Shown here: positions 29,799-39,524 of the stretch, piece after piece
Layout of the letters: each line of letters starts with the position of its first letter
Numbering within the stretch: the first letter of the stretch is position 1
Origin: Rouxiella chamberiensis
Lineage (GTDB): Bacteria; Pseudomonadota; Gammaproteobacteria; Enterobacterales; Enterobacteriaceae
NCBI RefSeq assembly: GCF_026967475.1
Contig: NZ_CP114058.1
Coordinates: 1,674,001 to 1,738,000, forward strand
DNA length: 64,000 bases
Direction: 5' to 3'
Program-made: the position numbers and the translations under genes
The notes under the pieces: model-generated
What the model was told of the DNA's origin: nothing
The model's database searches: none
Seen by the model: only the letters and a program-made list of their open reading frames with translations

Positions 29799-30597
29799 TC
29801 AGGACATAATCAGGCCGCCATCGATATTAATCGTCTGACCCGTAAGATACCGTGCATCGTCAGAGGCCAAAAAGGCCACCAGTCCTGCGACATCGTCCGG
29901 CTGTCCCGCACGTTTCAGGGGAATATTTTGCACCCACTCCGCCATCAACTCGCCTTTGCCATAACGTTTTTCCTCGGTACCGAGGATTTCGCCCCACACC
30001 CTGTCGTTATAGTCCCACATCTCGCTTTCGATAATGCCGGGGCAGAACGCGTTGACGGTTATATTGTAGGGGGCGAGTTCCAGCGCCAGACTCTGGGTAA
30101 TGCCGATGACGCCCATCTTGCTTGCCGCGTAGTGCGGCGTATAGATAAAGCCCTGACGTCCCTGCCCCGACGAAGTGTTGATAAGACTGCCGGATTGTTG
30201 TCTGACCATGATTTTTGCCGCCTCGCGACAGCACAGCCATACGCCGGTGGTATTGACCGCCAGCACGCGTTCGAAATCCTCCTTGGGCATGCTGTCGAAG
30301 TGATCGATGGTTATCACCCCTGCGTTTCTGTATCGATACATCCACCCTGCCGAATTTCTCCACGGCCTGACGGTAGAGGCTCTGCACCTGCGGCTCGTCG
30401 GTGACATCCACCTGGAGCGGCAGAATGGCCACGCCGTATTTCTCGTGCAGCGCCTCGGCCGTGTCAAATACGCGCTCGGCATTGGAGACCATCACCAGAT
30501 TTGCGCCGTCGCGGGCGAAACGCTCGGCGATGCCCGCACCGATGCCGCGACAGGCTCCGGTAATCACCACGGTTTTACCACTGAAATCTCTGTTCAT
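29799..30597 (-). CDS. Short-chain dehydrogenase, sugar/polyol type (one-base frameshift)
   Basis: Classical SDR of about 265 residues, NAD(P)-dependent. It shows the cofactor loop TGACRGIGAGIAERFA (about 14-29), the NAG motif, the catalytic Ser in INTSSGQGRQG, the YxxxK as HYAASKMGVIG, and the closing YLTGQTINIDGGLIMS. The extra A at 30325-30327 (coding CAGAAAC for CAGAAC) breaks the frame just before NAGVITIDHFDSMPKEDFERV. RBS AGGAG lies six to seven bases before the ATG at 30597. Last of nine genes in a catabolic operon; likely oxidises a polyol or sugar. Confidence 0.85.
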
Positions 30598-30599
30598 TA

Positions 30600-32125
30600 T
30601 TATTCTCCTGAAAATGGGGGGCGTGAAGTCGTCAAGGTGCGGGCAACGGCGGTTTTCCAGCCTTGCCACTCACGTTGCAGCAGCGCATGCCGTTCGGCAT
30701 TGGGCGTAAAGACATCGTGCTGCGGTAACAGGGCCAGCAGCTGGGCGTCATCCAGATTATCGAGCGCGCGACGCGCCAGCAGGCCAGCACCCAGCGCCGA
30801 CAGCTCCGGCGTATTGCTGCGCAAGACCTCGCAGCCGAGCAGATCCGCCTGAAACTGCATCAGCCACGGGTTGCGCGTCGGGCCGCCGTCGACCATCAAT
30901 GACGCCAGATGAAAGTCGGGATGCAGGCGCATGGCATCAATGACGTCGGCAATCTGGTAGGCAATGGATTCCAGCGCCGCACGAATCAGATGCGCACGGT
31001 CAACGCCTCGGCTCAACCCGCTTATCGCCCCGCGCGCCTGACCGTCCCACCACGGCGCACCCGCACCGGTCAGCGCCGGAACGAAATAGACCCCGAGCGT
31101 TGACTCCACGCTGGCCGGTAACTCGTTCAGCGCCCGCGCCAGGGTTTCCCCTTGCCGTCGGTCAGGCCCGTAATCTGCGCCATCCACGCCACCGCATCGC
31201 CGGTATGAGGAATGTTGCCCTCAAGCCCGTACACCACGCGCTGTCCGTCGTGCCAGGCCACGGTAGTGGCCAGCTGCGTGATGCTGCTTTCGGGTTGTGC
31301 GATGGGTGCCATGACCGACGAACCGGTGCCGTAGGTTGCCTTTACGCCCCCGGCTTCGCCCAATCCGTGCCCATAGAGCGCGGCGTGCGAATCGCCGACC
31401 ATGGCGAGAATCGGAATGCCGTCGGGAATGCCGTCAAGATGATAAGTGGTGCCAAACAGGCCGCTGGAAGGACAGATTTCCGGCAGCGCCGCACGCGGAA
31501 TACCAAACAGCTCGAGCATCTCGCTGTCCCAGTCGCCGCTGTGCAGGTTCAGGAGTTGGGTGCGGGCGGCATTTGAAGTATCACATCGAAAAGCCCTGCC
31601 TCCCGTGAGATTCCACAATAGCCAGGCATCGACAGTACCGAGGCAGATTTCCCCCGCCTCCGCCTGCCGATAGCCGTCCGGTAAACTGTCGAGAAGCCAG
31701 CGCATTTTCGAGGCCGAAAACAGCGGCGCTATCGGCAGCCCGGTCACTTCGCGAATTTTCTGTTCCTGATTATCGCTGCGCAACTGTTCACAAAACGCGG
31801 CACTGCGGGAACATTGCCAGGTGATGGCAGGACCAATGGGTTCGCCGCTGCTCTGATACCAGCCCATCGCCGTTTCGCGCTGATTGCTTATCGCAAGTGC
31901 CGCAATACGTTCTGCGCCGACATTGGCTATCACTTCGCGCAGTACCGTCAGCGAGGCGTCAATCAGCACTTCGCCGCGCTGCTCGACCCAACCGGCCTGC
32001 GGCGTCTGCACCTGCAAGGGCCGCGACGACTGGGCAATGACTTTGCCCTGCCCGTCAATCGCTACCGCCTTGGCATTGCTGGTGCCTTCATCAATGGCCA
32101 CAATCACGTCACGGGGTTCAGACAT
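30600..32125 (-). CDS. FGGY-family carbohydrate kinase (one-base frameshift)
   Basis: Carbohydrate kinase of the FGGY superfamily, about 508 residues after repair. The N-lobe begins VIVAIDEGTSNAKAVAIDGQG (phosphate loop), with ISNQRETAMGWYQ and ITWQCSRSA as in glycerol-kinase-like members; the C-lobe has TYGTGSSVMAP, GVYFVPALTGAGAPWWDGQARGAISGL and MVDGGPTRNPWLMQFQADLLG. A G4 run (forward C4 at 31148-31151) should be G5; repair gives ITGLTDGKGETLARALNELP. It probably phosphorylates the ketose that the operon's dehydrogenases produce. Three bases from the permease gene. Confidence 0.88.
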
Positions 32126-32128
32126 GCT

Positions 32129-33190
32129 TCACCTCAGAGAGCGGTTGAGCCGCCTGCAACTTTTTTCGTGGCGACGCATCAGCGTAACCTTGCTTTGCAG
32201 ACGTTGCTGGAACTGATCGATAACTACCGCCGTCACGATAACCAGACCTTTGATAACCATTTGCCAGAATTCGCTGACGCCGAGCATGACCAGCCCGTCG
32301 GCCAAGAACACAATCACGAAGGCCCCGATAATCGAGCCAAAGACCCGCCCGCGCCCGCCTGCGAGCGCCGTCCCGCCGAGCACGGTGGCCCCGATGGCGT
32401 CCATTTCGAACATGTTGCCGGTCATCGGGTGCGCGGTTTGCAGCTGCGAAGCCACGACCAGCCCGACCAGTGCGGCACAGAAACCGGAAAAGGCATAAAC
32501 GAAAATCTTCACTTTCGAAATCGGCACACCGGCCAGTCGCGCCGCCGATTCATTGCCGCCAATCGCATAGATATAGCGGCCAAGCGGCGTTTTCTTGGTC
32601 AGGTAAATTCCGAGCAGTACGACGGCCACCATCAGCCAGATTGGGTTGTAAACACCCAGAAAGGTGCCGGAACCCAGCAGCGAAAAACCGGTGTTGCCGA
32701 GTGGTTCAACGCCGTTCAGATTCGGAAAGGTTTTGCCGTCGGTAGTTAAAAGCGATGCACCGCGCGCGACATACATCATGCCCAGAGTACAGATAAAGGG
32801 GGCGACGCCGAGTTTGGTAATGACCAGCCCGTTGACCGTACCGATAAGAATACCGGCAATGGCGACCACGCCAATTACCTCGAACACGTTGAGAAACAGC
32901 AGGTTGTCGCCCCATAGCGGAATACCGAATGAAAGCAGCGCGCCGCCAATCATCCCGCAGATCCCGGCTACTGCCCCGACCGAGAGGTCAATGCCACCGG
33001 TCAAAATGACCAGCGTCATGCCGACTGCCAGCAGACCGGTAATCGCCACGTGCTGGGTCATGATTAACAAGTTGGAGGTGGTGATAAAGTTCGGCACCAT
33101 CGTGCTGAAGAACGCGACCACGATCAGTAAGGCAATAAAGGTGCGCGCCTTGAGTAAGTACATGTAAACAAGATATTTTTGACTTTGCAT
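32129..33190 (-). CDS. Sugar ABC importer permease, RbsC type
   Basis: Inner-membrane permease of 353 residues and about ten helices in the RbsC/BPD_transp_2 family. Diagnostic blocks are AVGMTLVILTGGIDLSVGAV (about 57-76), YIYAIGGNESAARLAGVPISKVKIFVYAFSGFCAAL and TGNMFEMDAIGATVLGGTALAGGRG with the following VFGSIIGAF. The protein ends in a basic tail (MRRHEKSCRRLNRSLR). It sits in the order kinase-permease-ATPase-lipoprotein-binding protein along the operon. Confidence 0.93.
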   Translation of the reverse strand: MQSQKYLVYMYLLKARTFIALLIVVAFFSTMVPNFITTSNLLIMTQHVAITGLLAVGMTLVILTGGIDLSVGAVAGICGMIGGALLSFGIPLWGDNLLFLNVFEVIGVVAIAGILIGTVNGLVITKLGVAPFICTLGMMYVARGASLLTTDGKTFPNLNGVEPLGNTGFSLLGSGTFLGVYNPIWLMVAVVLLGIYLTKKTPLGRYIYAIGGNESAARLAGVPISKVKIFVYAFSGFCAALVGLVVASQLQTAHPMTGNMFEMDAIGATVLGGTALAGGRGRVFGSIIGAFVIVFLADGLVMLGVSEFWQMVIKGLVIVTAVVIDQFQQRLQSKVTLMRRHEKSCRRLNRSLR

Positions 33191-33205
33191 AGCCTGTCCT
33201 TAATC

Positions 33206-34775
33206 TTAATCGTGGGGAGTCGAGGCGCGGATCAGTTTTTCTCTGTCCACCTCGGCGCGCGGGATATCGGCGGTGATTTTGCCGTCCGCCATGACGATGA
33301 CCCGGTCGGCGAGTTGCATCACTTCATCCAGTTCGGAGGAGGAGAACATCACCGCCAGACCCTGCTGCGCCATTGCGCCAATCAAGTGGTAAACGTCGGT
33401 TTTGGCCCCCACATCGATGCCACGGGTCGGCTCATCCAGGAAAACCACTTTCGGGTCGGTCATCAATGCCTTGGCAATCACTACCTTTTGCTGATTGCCG
33501 CCGCTCATGGAGGTCACGGGTAAATCGGCATCGCCGACCTTGATCGACAGTTTGCCTATCATCTGCTGTACCGCCTGATTCTCGGGCTGTTCGCGAATAG
33601 GCAGCAGGGTCTTGAGAAAGCTTTTGCTGCATAAACGTGACAGTGTCATGTTTATCTTGATCGACAGCAGTTGAATGAGGCCTTCGGCCTGCCTGTCTTC
33701 GGGCACCAGCGCCATGCCGTGTTCGAGACGATAGGCAAAGGGCGTGTGTTCCATCCTGCTGCCCTTGAGACGGATTTCACCGCTATCTTGTTTCATCAGG
33801 CCAATCAGGGTCTTGAACAGCTCCGTTCGCCCTGCGCCCAGCAACCCGTAGACGCCGACCACTTCCCCCTGATGCAGGGTCAGGCTGACATCGTTCAACG
33901 AATAACCGCCGTTCTGATGCAACAGCGTCAGGCCGCTCGCCTGTAGCACCGTGTCGCCTTTTTCGGCGCAGCGATAGTCAAAATGCTTCTCTTTTTCCCC
34001 AACCATACTGCTGATAATCCACGGAATATTGACCTGACTGACCTCCTGCTCGGCCACGAACTTGCCGTCGCGAAATACGGTGATGTGATCGCCAATTTCC
34101 ATCAACTCTTCCAGACGATGCGAAATGTAGATAATGGTGACGCCACGGCGCTTTAGCTGTTCAATTACGTTAAACAACACCTTGACCTCGGACTGGCTCA
34201 GCGCCGAAGTCGGCTCGTCCATAATCAGCACACGGGTGTCTTTCGAAAGTGCGCGGGCAATCTCCACCAGTTGCTGATGGCCGATAGCCAACTCTTCCAG
34301 CGGGGTCATCGGATCGACGTCCAGCTCCAGCCGTTCCAGCAGCGCTTTCGCCAGTTGATATTGATAGTCCACATTGATACGGCCGCGCTGGAAAAACTCG
34401 TTGCCGATGAAGATGTTGTCCATCACCGTCATGTTCGGAAACAGATTCAGCTCCTGAAAGATGATACTGATGCCGTGCTTTTCGGCCTGATGCGTCGAGG
34501 TGAGCGACACCGGCTCGCCGTCGAGCAGAATGTGCCCGCTGGACGGCGTTTCAACGCCCGCCAGCATCTTCATCATGGTCGATTTACCGGCCCCAGTTCT
34601 CACCGATCAACACGTTGACCTTGTTGCGATAAACGCGATAGTTAACGTTGTCGAGTGCGGTTACGCCCGGATAGACCCGTGATACGCCCTGGGTTTCGAT
34701 AATCACCGGCGACCCCTGAAGCAGAGGGTTCACAAAGGGTTCAGGCTCCAGGCTACTGCTGCGTGGTTCAAACAT
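33206..34775 (-). CDS. Sugar ABC importer double ATPase, RbsA type (one-base frameshift)
   Basis: Tandem nucleotide-binding protein for ribose/xylose-type importers, 522 residues after repair. An inserted A at 34595 breaks the first Walker A: IGEN then GAGKSTMMKMLAG. Later motifs are intact: LAIGHQQLVEIARALSKDTRVLIMDEPTSALS, the degenerate second half with GVYGLLGAGRTELFKTLIG, MSGGNQQKVVIAKAL and VVFLDEPTRGIDVGAK. The breakpoint lies inside the catalytic loop, so if real the importer would be dead. Confidence 0.9.
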
Positions 34776-34784
34776 CGCGCCTCC

Positions 34785-35416
34785 TCACTGTGTAGCCTGT
34801 TCAGGGCCAATCTTGGCGGGCGTCAGCAAAATAGGCGGCTGCGGCGTGTCATAGGCGCTGAATACGCCGGTAACGGTAATCTTGTCGCCCACCTTGTAGG
34901 CCGTTTTGCCAAGCGACGCGATGGCGCGCTGGTTGATGGCCTTGCCAAAATCGCCAAACATATTCTGATCGTTGAAATCGCCGTAGCTCAGGCCGCGATA
35001 GCTGTCGCGAAGCTCGGTACCACGGAAGGTCGGGCCAATCTGCACTTTGACTTCACCGACTTTCGGGTCGTCACTTTTCACCACAACCTGTCCGTTGCGG
35101 GACTCGGTATTGACTTCGCTCACCGTGCCGCTGACTGTGGTGCTAAACACGCACGGGTTTTCCGCCTGACTGCGATAACCCAGTTGCTGACAGGCCGTAT
35201 CAAAGTCTTTCGCGCCGTCGATCTGGGCCAAAAGACCGGACAACGGCTTGGCATGGCTGGCTATTTCCGGGGCAATTTTCTGGTCAAACAGCATCGCTGC
35301 CTGCGCCATATGAGGATTTGGGGGATTCTTCAGCTCCGCCAGCTTTTTTCAGACACGATCCGGCAGCTACACAGCATCAGCGAGGCCATCACTATCCACA
35401 TCAAGCGACTAGACAT
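34785..35416 (-). CDS. DUF2291 family lipoprotein (one-base frameshift)
   Basis: Predicted lipoprotein of about 210 residues, the DUF2291 family (PF10054), repeatedly found inside RbsABC-type sugar operons. The ATG at 35416 has AGGAG seven to eight bases upstream and gives MSSRLMWIVMASLMLCSC, with Cys16 or Cys18 as the lipid site. The A6 (forward T6 at 35344-35349) should be A7, joining IVSEK to KLAELKNPPNPHMAQAA. The remainder contains a nucleic-acid-binding-like beta fold (GQVVVKSDDPKVGEVKVQIGPTFRGTELRDS). Function is unknown; a role with the binding protein is inference. Confidence 0.82.
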
Positions 35417-35507
35417 TGCGCTTCTCCTAAAAGCCCCGTCGCGGCGGGGCTTGATCCTGAACAGGCGACCGGCGCATGAAAAGCCGCAGGTCGCGCGTGC
35501 CGTAAGG

Positions 35508-36440
35508 CTATTTCTGATAGTTGAAATTGTTCACCTTGTCGGCATTGTCTTTTTTGATGAGAATGCCGCGGAACAGGATGCGCTCTTTGCCGCTGTAGCT
35601 GCCTGTCTGCACGTATTGGTCAATGATTTCAACGCCCTGTGCCGCGATAGCCTGCGCCTGCAGCATTACCGTGGCGTAAAGGGTGCCGGCTTTTACCGCA
35701 TCGCGTTCGTCGTTGCTGCCGTCGATACCCACGACGGTCACGTCATTGCGGTTGGCGGCTTTCAGCGCAGCGATCGCCCCGAGCGCCACCGGACCGTTGC
35801 CGGTAATCACCCCTTTCACATCGGGATGCGCCTGAAGAATACTGTCCATGATGCGTTTGCCGTCGATAAGCGTGCCTTTGGCATCCTGACGGGCGATCAT
35901 TTTCATATCGGGGTATTGATCGATAACGTTATGGAAGGATTTGGAGCGGGTCACACAGTTGTTGTCGGCGAGGTTGCAGGTCAGTTCGACATACGGCCCC
36001 TTTTCGCCCATTTTCTCGACGAACTCGTTGGCGACGTCAGACCCTGCCTGGAAGTTGTTGTGGGAAATCTGCGCCAGCGCCACGCCATCGACCGGAATTT
36101 CGCGGTTGATGAGCACAACCGGCACACCGGCGTCCTTGGCCTGTTTCACTGCGGCGACGCTTGCCTGGGAGTCGGCGTTGTCCAGAATAATCCCCTGAAC
36201 CTTGCGGCCGATAACCAGGCTCATCAACTCGCCCTGACGTTTGACATCTTCGCCATGAGACAGCACCAGCGTTTTATATCCCATGGATTCCGCCTTGGCC
36301 TGCGCGCCTTTTGCTTCGGCAGAGTAGTAAGGGTTATCCAGCGAGTTGACTAAAATGGCGAGCGTGCCTTTTTCAACGGCAAAGGCGGGAGGAACACACA
36401 GCGTGGCAAGAACCGATAACAGGGCAAGATGTTTTTTCAT
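35508..36440 (-). CDS. Periplasmic sugar-binding protein, ribose/pentose type
   Basis: Solute-binding protein of 310 residues, Peripla_BP_4 family. A Sec signal peptide ends PPAFA, then TLAILVNSLDNPYYSAEAKGAQAKAESMG, the family's sugar-contact segment. Other blocks are IILDNADSQASVAAVKQAKDAGVPVVLINREI and VKGVITGNGPVALGAIAALKAA, with VVGIDGSNDERDAVKAG near the C-terminus. Two Cys in TCNLADNNCVTR may form a disulfide. It feeds the importer encoded downstream. The ligand cannot be told from sequence; pentose or tetritol size is likely. Confidence 0.9.
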   Translation of the reverse strand: MKKHLALLSVLATLCVPPAFAVEKGTLAILVNSLDNPYYSAEAKGAQAKAESMGYKTLVLSHGEDVKRQGELMSLVIGRKVQGIILDNADSQASVAAVKQAKDAGVPVVLINREIPVDGVALAQISHNNFQAGSDVANEFVEKMGEKGPYVELTCNLADNNCVTRSKSFHNVIDQYPDMKMIARQDAKGTLIDGKRIMDSILQAHPDVKGVITGNGPVALGAIAALKAANRNDVTVVGIDGSNDERDAVKAGTLYATVMLQAQAIAAQGVEIIDQYVQTGSYSGKERILFRGILIKKDNADKVNNFNYQK

Positions 36441-36552
36441 GGTGATGTTCTCTCAATGTTATTGTTTTTAAAAGATTACCGGAAAGGTGTTGGCGTCGAT
36501 GTGTAGGGTGGACGCCGTTTTTTTTATGACTGCATTTCTTGTGTCTTGCGAC

Positions 36553-37353
36553 TTACCAAATCGTGAATCCGCCATCGATCATCAGGTCTGCACCGGTAAT
36601 CATGTCGCTGCCGTTGCTCGAGAAGAACAGAATGGCGGCGGCGATTTCATCGGTGTAGGCGAAACGCCCCAGTGGAATAAGCTTTTTCATGGCTTCGCCC
36701 TTTTCGCCGCGCCAGGCTTTCTCGCCCATCGGCGTCAGAACCACGGTCGGTGACAGCGTGTTGACGGTAATCTGGTGCGCCGCCCACTCTTTGGCCATCA
36801 CTTTGGTCATGCCGAGCAAACCGGCTTTCGCCGAGGTGTAGGCACAGTGATTATCGATAGCAATCGATGCGGCCTGCGAAGCGATATTGATAATCTTGCC
36901 GCCCTGTCCACGAGCAATCATGCTGCGCGCCGCCGCCTGGGAGCAGAGGAAAGGCCCGGTCAAATTGACTGCCAGATTTTTCTGCCACTGATCAAAAGAG
37001 GTCTCTACCGCCGGTTCGAGATGCACATAGCCCGCGCAATTGACCAGAATGTCGATTTTTCCGCATTCCTGTTCGACCTGCTGGAATACGCGTGCGACCT
37101 GCGCCGGATCGGTAACATCGCACTCGAAATAACTGACGCGCTCGTCACCCAGCTCCTCAACTACCTGATTTTTGACTGCACTTTCGAATGCCGGGTATAG
37201 CAGCGCCAGATGCGCGCCCTTTTCAAGCATCATGCGGTTGCTGGCCATCGCGATGCCGCCCAGCCCGCCGGTGATTACCGCCACTTTTCCGGCCAGCGAC
37301 TGGGTGATATCCACGCCGTAACGCAGGTTGACGTCATATTGATTAGTGCTCAT
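36553..37353 (-). CDS. Short-chain dehydrogenase, second of the sugar operon
   Basis: Classical SDR of 266 residues from the ATG at 37353, which lies inside the end of the transketolase subunit gene (11-base overlap). It shows VAVITGGLGGIAMASNRMM (cofactor loop), the DVTD nucleotide-specificity turn, VNCAGYVHLEP (NxAG variant, Cys for Asn-Ala-Gly), INIASQAAS (catalytic Ser), CAYTSAKAGLLGMTK (YxxxK) and ITGADLMIDGGF. Different enough from the other SDR (29799-30597) to suggest a different substrate step, for example two successive oxidations or two stereoisomers. Confidence 0.9.
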   Translation of the reverse strand: MSTNQYDVNLRYGVDITQSLAGKVAVITGGLGGIAMASNRMMLEKGAHLALLYPAFESAVKNQVVEELGDERVSYFECDVTDPAQVARVFQQVEQECGKIDILVNCAGYVHLEPAVETSFDQWQKNLAVNLTGPFLCSQAAARSMIARGQGGKIINIASQAASIAIDNHCAYTSAKAGLLGMTKVMAKEWAAHQITVNTLSPTVVLTPMGEKAWRGEKGEAMKKLIPLGRFAYTDEIAAAILFFSSNGSDMITGADLMIDGGFTIW

Positions 37354-38290
37354 TCGCGGCCTCCCGAGCAGCGGCAATGGCGGGTCCCTTGAGTGCGGCG
37401 ACCAGTCCGGATGTATCGATGGAAAATTGACGGCGCAGCGCGGTGCGGCTGCTGCTGTGAGTGAATTCGTAGGCCGGAATACCGAAGGCCTGCAGCGGCT
37501 GCGTTAAACGGTATTTAAGGATTAACTCACCGATGATGGTGCCCAGGCCACCGCTTAATACGTGTTCTTCCATGGTGATCACTTTTTTGTGCGATTTAAT
37601 CAGCTCGACCACCGCCAACTCGTCGAGCGGCCACAGGGAAGGCAGGGAAACGACGGTCGGGTTGCAATCCTGCTCACGCGCCGCCAGCGCTTCATGCGCA
37701 AGCGTGCCGAGAGTAAAGACCACTACGTCGTCGCCTTCGGCCAGCACATCGGGCTGACCCGGAATAAAACGCCAGTTCTCGTCGTGCAGCACCGGCAGCT
37801 TGTCGCTGTCCATGCGGATATACACCGGCCCCTGATGCTGAATGGCATGTTTGACGATGGCCTGCGCCTGGCTTGCGTCGGCAGGCGCAAACACCTGAAG
37901 ATTGCCGAGGGTACGGGCGATGGCGATATCGTTGGTGCAGTGGTGCGTAGCGCCGAGCGGACCATAGGCAAAACCGGCATTAAGGCCCAGCATCTTGACG
38001 TTGGTTTCCGAATAACAGACGTCGTTTTTCATCTGTTCATTGGAACGGGCGAACAGGAACGGCGCGGCATTGGCGGTGAATACCACGTGACCACTCAAGG
38101 CCACACCGGCCGCCATCCCCACCATATTCTGTTCGGCGATGCCGACGTTGATGACCCGCTGCGGAAAGGCTTTCTCGAAAGGCGCGATTTTGGACGTGGA
38201 GGTCGAGTCGGCGACCATCACGCTGATATTGGCCCCCTGCTCCTGCTGTTCAATGAGTGTCGAAACGACGGCGTCGCGTAAGTCTTGCAT
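37343..38290 (-). CDS. Transketolase-like C-terminal subunit
   Basis: Split transketolase half (315 residues) carrying the pyrimidine-binding and C-terminal domains. The catalytic Glu is in INVGIAEQNMVGMAAG (about 75), followed by ATHHCTNDIAIARTLGNLQVFAPADASQA and the C-terminal domain with VITMEEHVLSGGLGTIIGE. The ATG at 38290 is chosen for its AGGAG five bases upstream, two bases after the alpha-subunit stop. The longer frame upstream overlaps that gene and is not coding. Known split transketolases of this kind act in apiose (AptAB) and sulfoquinovose (SqwGH) breakdown. Confidence 0.9.
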   Translation of the reverse strand: MQDLRDAVVSTLIEQQEQGANISVMVADSTSTSKIAPFEKAFPQRVINVGIAEQNMVGMAAGVALSGHVVFTANAAPFLFARSNEQMKNDVCYSETNVKMLGLNAGFAYGPLGATHHCTNDIAIARTLGNLQVFAPADASQAQAIVKHAIQHQGPVYIRMDSDKLPVLHDENWRFIPGQPDVLAEGDDVVVFTLGTLAHEALAAREQDCNPTVVSLPSLWPLDELAVVELIKSHKKVITMEEHVLSGGLGTIIGELILKYRLTQPLQAFGIPAYEFTHSSSRTALRRQFSIDTSGLVAALKGPAIAAAREAANEH

Positions 38291-38292
38291 GA

Positions 38293-39114
38293 TCACTCCT
38301 CCAGCTCGGCCAGCCCTTGGGCCAGTTGCTGATCGTTGGGCACGGCATGGTGCCAGGCGGGAACGTTGGCCATAAACGAAATACCGTGACCTTTTTCGGT
38401 ATTGGCCAGAATGACCCGGGGTTTGCCCTGCATCGGCTGCGTGACGGCGGCGTGAATGGCTTCGGGGTCGTGGCCATCGCACTCCAGCACTTCGAAACCG
38501 AATGCCTTCCATTTGTCGGCCAACGGTTCGAGCGGCATGATCTCTTCGGTTTTGCCCGCAAGCTGTAAACGGTTGCGGTCGACGATAGCGACCAGATTGT
38601 CGAGCTTGAACTTGCTGGCCGCCATCGCGGCTTCCCAGTTGGAGCCTTCCGCCAGTTCGCCGTCGCCCAGCAATACGAAGGCGCGACGATGCGAACGGCC
38701 ACTTATCTTGTTACCGAGCGCCAGACCGACGGCAATCGGCAGGCCGTGCCCCAGACCGCCGGAATTTATCTCGACCAGATCGGGCAGCTTTTGATGCACC
38801 GGATGACCGGCCAGCAAGGTGTCATCGCCCATAAACTGGTCGAGCACGGCTGGGTCCAGCAAACCCATCGCCGCTGCGCTACAGTACAATCCCCCCGCGC
38901 CGTGCCCTTTGGAGAGAATAAAGCGGTCCTGATCGGGGCGCTGTTCACCGCGATCCATGACCGACATATAGAGGGTGCAGATAATATCGACTTCTGAAAG
39001 ATCGGCCCCGGTGTGGCCCTTGCCCGCGTGGTGGTTCATCTGCAAAACATAACGACGTGCCTGTCGGGCGACGGTTTTTATATCCTGAAACGTAGGGGTT
39101 GCCTGAGCGTCCAT
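38293..39114 (-). CDS. Transketolase-like N-terminal (ThDP-binding) subunit
   Basis: Partner of the previous gene, 273 residues, with the diphosphate-binding domain. The ThDP motif begins LLGDGELAEGSNWEAAM (about 155) and ends in LVAIVDRNRLQLAG. Other blocks are GHTGADLSEVDIICTLY, DRFILSKGHGAGGLYCSAAAMG and SGGLGHGLPIAVGLALG. The ATG at 39114 has GAGGT five bases upstream. First gene of the nine-gene operon; the promoter must lie in the 410-base gap to the DeoR gene. Confidence 0.9.
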   Translation of the reverse strand: MDAQATPTFQDIKTVARQARRYVLQMNHHAGKGHTGADLSEVDIICTLYMSVMDRGEQRPDQDRFILSKGHGAGGLYCSAAAMGLLDPAVLDQFMGDDTLLAGHPVHQKLPDLVEINSGGLGHGLPIAVGLALGNKISGRSHRRAFVLLGDGELAEGSNWEAAMAASKFKLDNLVAIVDRNRLQLAGKTEEIMPLEPLADKWKAFGFEVLECDGHDPEAIHAAVTQPMQGKPRVILANTEKGHGISFMANVPAWHHAVPNDQQLAQGLAELEE

Positions 39115-39524
39115 CTTTACCTCGTCTAGACCTTGCCGTTTACGCTCGTCTGTTCCCATGAACAGAATCGTTTACGGCACAACTCATTTTCGAATAAAAC
39201 TATAGGTTATCGTTTTGGGGAAAAATGCGCGGCCGATCAAGTTTTGTACAATTCGCTGCAATGCAATTTAATTCATAAAAATCAATATATTAAAATTAAT
39301 GGCATTATTCTTAATCATGACAAGCCATTGTTTTATCGAAACTAAAGCCTTTAAAACCCGCTTTTGATTTTCATATGAAAACGTAAAAACAATTTTATCC
39401 GCCTCGCTTTCACGTGGACTCACAGTTAAGATTTCCAGCATGCCGCGAGAATTTGGCTTATTTGCCGATATTTAGCGGTTTAAGGCGCTAAGATGTAGGC
39501 ATAGGTCGTTAAAGGGGATTTCAA
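39115..39524. promoter_or_regulatory. Divergent control region with a candidate DeoR-family operator
   Basis: AT-rich gap between the operon and its divergent regulator. TTTTCATATGAAAA at 39368-39381 is a perfect 14-bp palindrome with TTTC/GAAA half-sites of the sort bound by DeoR-family repressors. Further TTTTCGAAT- and TTATCGAAA-like words lie near 39190-39220 and 39330. No gene is seen. Operator function is inference. Confidence 0.5.

Noticed and set aside
37343..38512. Extended N-terminus of the transketolase C-terminal subunit (start at 38512)
   Set aside because: The extra 74 codons overlap the partner subunit in another frame and are Arg/Pro-rich; the ATG at 38290 has a good ribosome-binding site and the family N-terminus.
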